Positions 32,296 to 37,596 of a stretch of DNA of 37,596 nucleotides are shown here, piece after piece (within the stretch, counting starts at the first letter, position 1; each line of letters starts with the position of its first letter). The position numbers were made by a program, and so were the translations under genes. The notes under the pieces were generated by a model. It had not been told where the DNA came from. It did no database searches and worked only from the letters and a program-made list of their open reading frames with translations. This stretch comes from Pseudomonadota bacterium (GTDB taxonomy: Bacteria; Pseudomonadota; Gammaproteobacteria; SURF-13). The DNA is taken from assembly GCA_027624315.1 (NCBI GenBank), contig JAQBXX010000014.1, positions 1 to 37,596 of the forward strand. The letters run 5' to 3'.

Positions 32296-35100
32296 ATGGC
32301 CGGTCGCATACACAACGACAAGGAATTGCGCGCACGCGTCAAGCTGCTCGGCACGCTGCTTGGCAACGTGCTGCAGGCGCAGGCCGGCGGGCGCGTGCTC
32401 AAAATGGTGGAGACGCTGCGCAAGGGTTACATCGGCCTGCGCAGTAAAGACAACCAGCAAAAGCGCCGCCGCCTCGAGCAACTCATCAGCGCGCTCGACC
32501 CGATGTTCGTCACCCACGTGGTGCGCGCCTTCAGCAACTACTTCAGCCTGGTGAATATCGCCGAAGAGGCCTTCCAGCACCGTCAGCGCCGTGTGCAGGT
32601 GCGCACCGGAGGCTCGCTCTGGATCGGCTCGTTCGATCACACCCTGCGCCAGCTTCACGCCCAGGGCGTAACCGTGGAGCAACTGCAAACGCTGCTCAAT
32701 CATCTGCGCTACATCCCGGTCATCACCGCGCATCCCACCGAGTCCAAGCGCCAGACCATCATGGAGCTGCTGCGGCGCATCTTCGTCACCAGCGAGCGTC
32801 TGAACGACCGCCGTCTCAGCCGCTACGAGCGCGAAGACGTGATGCAGGCGCTGGAGGCGCAGGTGGAGATTTTATGGAAGACCGACGAGGTGCGCGCGCA
32901 GCGTCCGCAGGTGGTGGATGAAATCAAGAACGGTCTGCTGTATTTCCACGAGTGTCTGTTTCAGGCGGTGCCGGTGATGTATCGCTACATGGAAAAGGCG
33001 ATCAACCGCACCTACGGCAAGGATGCGCAACAGCCCATCCGCGTGCCGAGCTTTCTGCGTTTCGGTTCCTGGGTCGGCGGCGACCGCGATGGCAATCCCA
33101 ATGTGAAACCGGAGACCACTGCGCTTGCGCTGCACATGCAGTCGCGCGCGGTGCTGCTCGAGTATCTTACCCGCGTAACCGCCTTGAGCCGCGTGCTGAC
33201 ACACTCGCGCCAGTTCTGCACACCGTCTGCGGAACTGCTCGCGAGTTTCCAGAGCGACGAACATCTTGCGCCCACGGTATTCGGCGCCAATCGTGAACGC
33301 TTCAACAACGAGCCCTACCGGCGCAAGCTCTACGTCATACGCCATCGCCTGGAATGCAGCCTGCGCACGGTGAAGAAGCACATCGAGGGCGATCACGAGG
33401 CGTCCCCAATAGCAGGCGCCTACACCTCGGAGCGCGAGTTTCTCACCGACCTTTACCTCATCCGTGATTCGCTCATCAGTCACGGTGATCACAGCGTCGC
33501 CGCAGGCGGACTGCAAGACTTGATCCGCCTCGCCGAGACCTTCGGCTTCTTCCTCATGGTGCTCGACGTGCGGCAGGAATCGTCGCGCCACACGCAGGCA
33601 GTGGCGGAATTGTTCAGCACACAGGCAGAGGTCGTGGATTATGGCGCCCTGCCCGAGGCCGGGCGCATCGAAGTGCTCAGCCGCGCGCTGGCGCACGCCG
33701 GGCGGCTCACGCTGAGCCCTGCGCTCAGCGCCGAAACCCAGGAAACGCTGGAGGTGTTCAACGTCATGGCGCGCATGCGCGTGGAGACGAGCCCCGAGGC
33801 GTTCGGCAGTTACGTGATCTCGATGACACGTTCCGCAAGCCACGTGCTCGAAGTGATGCTGCTTGCACGCCAGGCCGACCTCGCCGGGTATCGCGACCAC
33901 GCATGGTATTGCGACATTCGCGTCGCCCCGCTGTTCGAGACCATCGAAGACCTCGCGCACATTGAGCCGGTGATGGACGCACTGCTCGGCAACCCGACCT
34001 ACAGCGCGCTGCTCAAGGCCTCCGGTAATTTGCAGGAAGTGATGCTGGGCTACTCCGATTCGTGCAAGGACGGCGGCATCCTCGCGTCCGCGTGGAACCT
34101 GTACGAGGCACAGAAAAAAATCACTGTGCTCGCCGACCGGCACGGCGTGGACTTCCGCCTGTTCCACGGGCGCGGCGGCACCATCGGACGCGGCGGCGGC
34201 CCCACGCACGAGTCCATCCTGTCGCAGCCGCAGGGCACGGTGCGCGGCCAGATCAAATTCACCGAACAAGGTGAAATGGTGTCGTACAAATACAGCAACA
34301 CCGAAACCGCCGTGTACGAGCTGTCGGTGGGCGCCACCGGCCTACTCAAGGCCAGCCGCGGCCTGATTCTGCCGCCGACGCCGGACAATCCGGAATTTCT
34401 CGCCGTCATGCAGCAGCTCACCGAGATCGGCGAGCGCAGCTACCGCGACCTCACCGAACGTACGCCGGGTTTTCTCGATTATTTTTACGAGGCCACGCCG
34501 ATCAACGAAATCGGCCAGCTCAACATCGGCTCACGCCCGTCGCATCGCAAAAAGGGCGACCGCTCCAAGTACTCCGTGCGCGCCATCGCGTGGGTGTTCG
34601 GCTGGGCGCAGTCGCGCCACACCCTGCCCGCGTGGTACGGCATCGGCACCGCGCTCGAAACCTGGCACGGCGGCGACCCAAAACGCTTCGCCAAACTCCA
34701 GGCCATGTACCGCGCGTGGCCGTTTTTCCGCGCGCTGCTCAGCAACACGCAGATGGCGCTGTTCAAGGCCGACATGGAGATCGCGCGCGACTACGCCGCC
34801 CTGTGCGCAGATCCCGATGTTGCCGAACGCATCTACGGATTGATCCGCGCCGAATACGAGCGCACGGTGCGCGAGATATTGAAAGTCGTCAGCGCCGAAA
34901 CCCTGATCGAAGAAAACCCGCCGCTCGCGCTCTCACTCTCGCGCCGCAACCCCTACCTCGACCCGCTCAACGCCATCCAGCTCGCCCTGCTCAAACGCTA
35001 TCGCAACGAAGAACTCGCCGAACCCGATCGCCACCGCTGGCTCGCCCCCCTGCTGCGCTCCATCAATGCCATCGCGGCGGGCATGCGGAATACGGGGTAA
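32296..35100 (+). CDS. ppc: Phosphoenolpyruvate carboxylase
   Basis: Ppc carboxylates PEP to oxaloacetate, replenishing the TCA cycle. The 934 residues carry the catalytic His in VITAHPTESKRQT (H146), GSWVGGDRDGNPNV, GYSDSCKDGGILAS, the mobile loop FHGRGGTIGRGGGPTHES and the conserved C-terminal RNTG. The ATG at 32296 (MAGRIHNDKELRARV) is preferred: the track start at 32227 overlaps the end of glgA. HPTES rather than HPTEV marks a less common bacterial subgroup. It is probably co-transcribed with glgA. Confidence 0.97.
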   Translation: MAGRIHNDKELRARVKLLGTLLGNVLQAQAGGRVLKMVETLRKGYIGLRSKDNQQKRRRLEQLISALDPMFVTHVVRAFSNYFSLVNIAEEAFQHRQRRVQVRTGGSLWIGSFDHTLRQLHAQGVTVEQLQTLLNHLRYIPVITAHPTESKRQTIMELLRRIFVTSERLNDRRLSRYEREDVMQALEAQVEILWKTDEVRAQRPQVVDEIKNGLLYFHECLFQAVPVMYRYMEKAINRTYGKDAQQPIRVPSFLRFGSWVGGDRDGNPNVKPETTALALHMQSRAVLLEYLTRVTALSRVLTHSRQFCTPSAELLASFQSDEHLAPTVFGANRERFNNEPYRRKLYVIRHRLECSLRTVKKHIEGDHEASPIAGAYTSEREFLTDLYLIRDSLISHGDHSVAAGGLQDLIRLAETFGFFLMVLDVRQESSRHTQAVAELFSTQAEVVDYGALPEAGRIEVLSRALAHAGRLTLSPALSAETQETLEVFNVMARMRVETSPEAFGSYVISMTRSASHVLEVMLLARQADLAGYRDHAWYCDIRVAPLFETIEDLAHIEPVMDALLGNPTYSALLKASGNLQEVMLGYSDSCKDGGILASAWNLYEAQKKITVLADRHGVDFRLFHGRGGTIGRGGGPTHESILSQPQGTVRGQIKFTEQGEMVSYKYSNTETAVYELSVGATGLLKASRGLILPPTPDNPEFLAVMQQLTEIGERSYRDLTERTPGFLDYFYEATPINEIGQLNIGSRPSHRKKGDRSKYSVRAIAWVFGWAQSRHTLPAWYGIGTALETWHGGDPKRFAKLQAMYRAWPFFRALLSNTQMALFKADMEIARDYAALCADPDVAERIYGLIRAEYERTVREILKVVSAETLIEENPPLALSLSRRNPYLDPLNAIQLALLKRYRNEELAEPDRHRWLAPLLRSINAIAAGMRNTG

Positions 35101-35107
35101 GCTCGCC

Positions 35108-35145
35108 TATTAACGCTTGACGTTAATAACGATGATCGTTAATAT
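35108..35145 (+). promoter_or_regulatory. higBA promoter with two palindromic operators
   Basis: TTGACG (35117-35122) and TAATAT (35140-35145) are 17 bases apart. Two palindromes of the form TAACG-N5-CGTTA cover them: TATTAACG-cttga-CGTTAATA at 35108-35128 and TAACGAT-g-ATCGTTA at 35127-35141. They are good HigA autorepression sites. The predicted transcript start falls at or next to the GTG of higB (35152). Confidence 0.75.
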
Positions 35146-35151
35146 CAAACC

Positions 35152-35433
35152 GTGATTAAGTCATTCAAAGACCCGGAAACGGAAAAGGTGTTTAATCACT
35201 GCTTTTCGCGCAAGCTTCCTACCGATATTCAAAGGCCTGCGCTGCGTAAGCTGGAGATGCTGGATGCCGCAGAGGCGCTACATGACCTTCGCATACCTCC
35301 TGCAAATCGGCTGGAGGCGCTGAGCCGCAACAGGAAAGGACAGCACAGTATTCGGATTAATGACCAGTGGCGCGTATGTTTTGTTTGGAAAGCCGGCGAT
35401 GCCTATGATGTCGAAATAACGGACTACCACTAG
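35152..35433 (+). CDS. higB: HigB-family toxin (RelE-like mRNA endonuclease)
   Basis: HigB is a ribosome-dependent mRNA endonuclease of the RelE/ParE fold. The 93 residues start MIKSFKDPETEKVF, the family start, and continue with RPALRKLEMLDAAEALHDLRIPPANRLEAL and QHSIRINDQWRVCFVW, the toxin core with its conserved Arg residues. The start codon is GTG and no ribosome site is visible, so the message may be leaderless. higA follows after 8 bases, giving the toxin-first order typical of this family. Confidence 0.92.
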   Translation: MIKSFKDPETEKVFNHCFSRKLPTDIQRPALRKLEMLDAAEALHDLRIPPANRLEALSRNRKGQHSIRINDQWRVCFVWKAGDAYDVEITDYH

Positions 35434-35441
35434 GAGAGAAC

Positions 35442-35735
35442 ATGAAAACGCTACCCATCATTCACCCCGGAGAAATCCTGAGTGAGGAATTTCTGAAGCC
35501 CATGAAGATCAGCCAATACCGCCTGGCCAAGGACATCAGCGTGCCAGCACGGCGCATCAATGAGATTGTGCAGGGCAAGCGTGGAATTACTGCGGACACC
35601 GCGCTACGCCTGGCGCGCCACTTCGGCATGTCCGAGCGCTTCTGGATCAATTTACAGGCGCGGTATGATCTGGAATGCCAAAAACGTTTAATGGCTGGTC
35701 GGCTGGTGCGCGAAGTTCTGGTGCGCGCGGCCTAA
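35442..35735 (+). CDS. higA: HigA-family antitoxin
   Basis: HigA neutralises HigB and represses the operon. The 97 residues start with the HigA signature IHPGEILSEEFLKPM and contain an XRE-type helix-turn-helix (ISQYRLAKDISVPARRINEIVQGKRGITADTALRLARHFG) and the FWINLQARYDLE helix. AGGAGAGA precedes the ATG, a far better site than that of higB. This would favour more antitoxin than toxin. It lies 8 bases after higB. Confidence 0.94.
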   Translation: MKTLPIIHPGEILSEEFLKPMKISQYRLAKDISVPARRINEIVQGKRGITADTALRLARHFGMSERFWINLQARYDLECQKRLMAGRLVREVLVRAA

Positions 35736-35778
35736 GATTGCAGAGGTTAATGGCGGGGAAGAGGCACAGTGATCGTAG

Positions 35779-35807
35779 GGTGGGTTAGGCGCCAGCCGTA
35801 ACCCACC
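35779..35807. repeat. Short palindrome after higA
   Basis: ggtgggtta and taacccacc form a perfect 9-bp stem with an 11-base loop. It lies between the convergent ends of higA and hicB and resembles a REP-type palindrome widespread in proteobacteria. It may serve as a bidirectional transcription end. Confidence 0.7.
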
Positions 35808-35812
35808 GAATG

Positions 35813-36052
35813 TTATGCGACGTTTTGCATTTTGTTTGCGAAATCGCGGCCTGAAGTCTGGGGCGGCAGAGGCCTGACATCCTTGTGGTAGAGAGTGATT
35901 GTATCTTCAACGATTTCGCAAAGCTCTGCGAAAACAGCTTCCTCGTCAGTGCCGTGGCATCCGCCATAGAGCAAGCCCGGAGAACTCCCGACATAGCACT
36001 GATCTTCTTCCGACCACTCAACAATCTTTGCGTACCTCGCACTTTCTTTCAT
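35813..36052 (-). CDS. hicB: HicB-family antitoxin
   Basis: The 79-residue protein has the HicB fold: AKIVEWSEEDQCYVGSSPGLLYGGCHGTDEEAVFAELCEIVEDTI. It would bind HicA and block its RNase. Its start overlaps the hicA stop by 4 bases (ATGA), so the two are translated together, toxin first. At this length it lacks a clear DNA-binding tail. Confidence 0.85.
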   Translation of the reverse strand: MKESARYAKIVEWSEEDQCYVGSSPGLLYGGCHGTDEEAVFAELCEIVEDTITLYHKDVRPLPPQTSGRDFANKMQNVA

Positions 36053-36249
36053 GATCTCAACTCCTCAACAGCGAGCTTTACCGCACGTATCTGATAGTGC
36101 TTGGCGTCATCGCCAAGCGCGCCCGATATCACAATCGGTTTGGTGGCTTTATTCGGGTGGACGAAGTTTCGGTGACTGCCCTTGCCACCACGATTGACGA
36201 AGCCCGCACGCTCAAGCTCCGCAATAAGTTCTCTCACCTTTTGCGGCAC
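36049..36249 (-). CDS. hicA: HicA-family toxin
   Basis: HicA is a small dsRBD-fold mRNA interferase. The 66 residues contain KVRELIAELERAGFVNRGGKGSHRNFVHPN, with the catalytic His in GSHRNF, and a C-terminal helix. The start is GTG (36249) with AAGGTGA upstream. It pairs with the overlapping hicB. Confidence 0.9.
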   Translation of the reverse strand: MPQKVRELIAELERAGFVNRGGKGSHRNFVHPNKATKPIVISGALGDDAKHYQIRAVKLAVEELRS

Positions 36250-36315
36250 AGAGTCACCTTATGATACCCCTTCTCGATATGTAAGCCCATGTAGGTTACG
36301 ACTGACAATGCATCC

Positions 36316-36342
36316 GGCGCAATGCCCTTCGGTTATTGCGCC
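36316..36342. repeat. GGCGCAAT palindrome, copy 2
   Basis: ggcgcaatgcccttcggtta leads into attgcgcc and forms an 8-bp stem. The 27-base unit matches 10324-10350 in inverse orientation with two differences, both in the loop. It ends 8 bases before the 27-bp tag repeat. Confidence 0.8.
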
Positions 36343-36350
36343 TTACCAGG

Positions 36351-36377
36351 TTGTGGGATGTCAAATGTAAGGCCTGA
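36351..36377. repeat. 27-bp dispersed repeat, copy 2
   Basis: ttgtgggatgtcaaatgtaa followed by ggcctga is the reverse complement of 65-91 with one mismatch. No gene covers it. It lies in the 36250-36454 gap, where no other coding sequence was found. Confidence 0.8.
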
Positions 36378-36454
36378 CCCTAGTGTTCCGCTAGTGTTCT
36401 TTTCCGTACTCGCTTCGCTTCCATGGCTCGCAGCGGATGCGGTTATCATGCGAG

Positions 36455-36916
36455 TTATTCATAATCGATTTCTGATTCATCGCAGACTTCTATTTCAGCC
36501 CCAAGATTTAGATACTCAGCAATAGAATCTTCAAGATCATACAGTTCACATTCTGTGCTTCTGTAGCCACCAACTTCGACTACCCACCCCGGTTCGGAAA
36601 AGGTATCACCACCGACGGCCTTATCGTAAACACTGCCGCCTTTGGAAATCCCAAACGCAGACTCAGATACTTTGAAATCTATGCACCGCATTTCGCTGAA
36701 TTCTTCTGTTCCTGCGCGATAGACAATACCAAACTCAGAGCACGATCCAGGCGTAACGAGCGGCAACCGTTCAAGCGCGTACAGTGCGTTTCCCAAGCCA
36801 ATTACCTGTTGAGGCGTGATCTGTGGGTGCTTGAGAAAACGGCGAGCAGTATTCTTCGCAATCCCAATCGCATAGAAATCGTCATCTGTCAGTTCGAATT
36901 CCTCCATAGTGCTCAT
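36455..36916 (-). CDS. Hypothetical acidic protein
   Basis: This 153-residue protein is not recognised. It begins MSTMEEFELTDDDFYAIGIAKNTARRFLKHPQITPQQVIGLGNALYALERLPLV, a helical region. A mixed region follows (GSCSEFGIVYRAGTEEF, GGSVYDKAVGGDTF, EPGWVVEVGGYRS), then a very acidic end (EIEVCDESEIDYE). AGGA lies upstream of the ATG at 36916; ATG 36907 is an alternative. No signal peptide or membrane segment is seen. Its place among toxin-antitoxin genes may hint at an immunity or antitoxin-like role, but nothing proves it. Confidence 0.6.
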   Translation of the reverse strand: MSTMEEFELTDDDFYAIGIAKNTARRFLKHPQITPQQVIGLGNALYALERLPLVTPGSCSEFGIVYRAGTEEFSEMRCIDFKVSESAFGISKGGSVYDKAVGGDTFSEPGWVVEVGGYRSTECELYDLEDSIAEYLNLGAEIEVCDESEIDYE

Positions 36917-36956
36917 TGTCCTACAAGCTGGATCCAACCTTCGCGGAGGAAGGTTG

Positions 36957-37211
36957 TTAGATCCGCAGTCCCCGCTGCCCCGGCTGCCATTTGGCGACAT
37001 CAAGCTGCGCTACGCCGATCCCCAATGAGCGCACCCACTTGGCGGCCGCATCCAGCGAACCCCAGCTCTTGATTGCGCCCTTGAGCGTGAATGCGGTAAC
37101 GCTGCCTGTCGGGGTGTCCGCTTCAACGTGAATACGGGCACCGTCTGCGACAATGCGAATGCGCTTGATCGCGCCAGCCTCAATCAAAGCCCGCAGGGTT
37201 TTCTCATTCAT
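36957..37211 (-). CDS. ParC-like partition-associated / RepB-like small protein
   Basis: This 84-residue protein (MNEKTLRALIEAGAIKRIRIVADGARIHVEADT..., ending AAAKWVRSLGIGVAQLDVAKWQPGQRGLRI) matches my memory of small proteins variously named ParC partition-associated or plasmid replication RepB. They are usually encoded after a ribbon-helix-helix gene. The ATG at 37211 overlaps the end of that gene by 8 bases. The role is uncertain. Its presence suggests plasmid or integrative-element ancestry for this end of the window. Confidence 0.6.
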   Translation of the reverse strand: MNEKTLRALIEAGAIKRIRIVADGARIHVEADTPTGSVTAFTLKGAIKSWGSLDAAAKWVRSLGIGVAQLDVAKWQPGQRGLRI

Positions 37212-37401
37212 CAATGTCCCCCTCCTTAAACAGGGATTGTTGTTCCGGGATCGGAATACCCACCTCTTCGCAGTGCTTGCGGATCAGCACCTCGATAAGA
37301 TTGCCGATACTCCGGTGCTCGCGCTGCGCCGCCACCTTGGCCGCCTCTTTCAGCAAAGGGTCGATACGCAGATTCAGGGTGCTGGTCTTCTTGGGAGCCA
37401 T
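37204..37401 (-). CDS. Ribbon-helix-helix (CopG/ParD-like) DNA-binding protein
   Basis: The 65 residues contain STLNLRIDPLLKEAAKVAAQREHRSIGNLIEVLIRKHCEEVG, a typical ribbon-helix-helix: one strand (LNLRID) then two helices. Such proteins autorepress their operon. A 26-bp palindrome overlaps the -10 upstream. It is translationally coupled to the ParC-like gene. No strong ribosome site precedes the ATG. Confidence 0.8.
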   Translation of the reverse strand: MAPKKTSTLNLRIDPLLKEAAKVAAQREHRSIGNLIEVLIRKHCEEVGIPIPEQQSLFKEGDIDE

Positions 37402-37425
37402 AAGGTGAGCAAGTGGCTGAGAGTG

Positions 37426-37455
37426 ATTATAATGTAACGCAGTTGCGTGACATTA
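37426..37455 (-). promoter_or_regulatory. Promoter and palindromic operator of the RHH/ParC-like pair
   Basis: taatgtaacgca at 37430-37441 and tgcgtgacatta at 37444-37455 are inverted with one mismatch and a 2-base centre. A consensus TATAAT reads on the minus strand at 37431-37426, 25 bases before the RHH ATG. The overlap fits repression by the RHH protein. Confidence 0.7.
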
Positions 37456-37526
37456 CGCAAGCGCCACCCTTTACCCATCTGCTGGGCATTGTGCCCTTCG
37501 AACAGCTACCAACCGGAAGCTGAGAA

Positions 37527-37596
37527 ATGTCTACGAAAGCGGGTGAAGTCCATTCGCCCCATAGGATGTTGATCTATCAATTCATTTGGATAATAC
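37527..37596 (+). other. Open frame running off the window end
   Basis: From the ATG at 37527 the frame MSTKAGEVHSPHRMLIYQFIWII stays open to the last base. A weak GAAGC-TGAG lies upstream. It is too short to identify, and it may not be a gene. Confidence 0.25.

Overview
The window reads as a GC-rich gammaproteobacterial chromosome segment. The main evidence is a nearly intact amiC-mutL-miaA-hfq-hflX-hflK-hflC-(DUF2065)-hisZ-purA block, together with a rarA-crcB-serS block, both typical of Gammaproteobacteria. Presence of hisZ means the organism uses the short, HisZ-dependent form of ATP phosphoribosyltransferase. The species cannot be fixed from this sequence. Linked glgA, ppc, pgi, zwf and gnd would fit an autotroph or facultative autotroph, but that is inference.

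Layout. 1-180: tail of an IS3-family element and short repeats. 181-9748 (all minus): purA, hisZ, DUF2065, hflC, hflK, hflX, hfq, miaA, mutL. 9749-11105: a small accessory islet with an IS4 transposase remnant, dispersed repeats and three antitoxin-like genes on the plus strand with no toxin. 11106-17998 (minus): amiC, tsaE, nnrD, folE, a YfhL-type ferredoxin, serS, crcB, rarA. 18000-19130: a decayed islet with a REP-like repeat, a DUF1998-domain fragment and an IS30 remnant. 19128-24930 (minus): ybdD, cstA, comEC, trxB. 25050-26456 (plus): an APC-family amino acid permease. 26584-30682 (minus): pgi, zwf, gnd. 30786-35100 (plus): glgA, ppc. 35110-37596: an accessory end with higBA, hicAB, an unknown gene and a ribbon-helix-helix/ParC-like pair.

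How the genes work together. The first block combines cell-wall cleavage (AmiC), mismatch repair (MutL), tRNA modification (MiaA, and TsaE from the next block), post-transcriptional control (Hfq), ribosome rescue (HflX), FtsH control (HflKC), and histidine and AMP synthesis (HisZ, PurA). gnd-zwf-pgi form an overlapping operon for the oxidative pentose phosphate pathway. Divergent glgA and ppc direct carbon to glycogen and oxaloacetate. cstA and ybdD form the usual uptake pair.

The most unusual layer is non-coding. A roughly 125-175 bp element with terminal inverted repeats sits in two operons, and one copy coincides with the hfq stop codon. Separate palindromes and short tags containing GTAAGG recur beside insertion-sequence remnants. 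Several palindromic operators can be read in front of toxin-antitoxin-like modules. No complete new defence or metabolic system was identified. No tRNA, rRNA or CRISPR array was seen.
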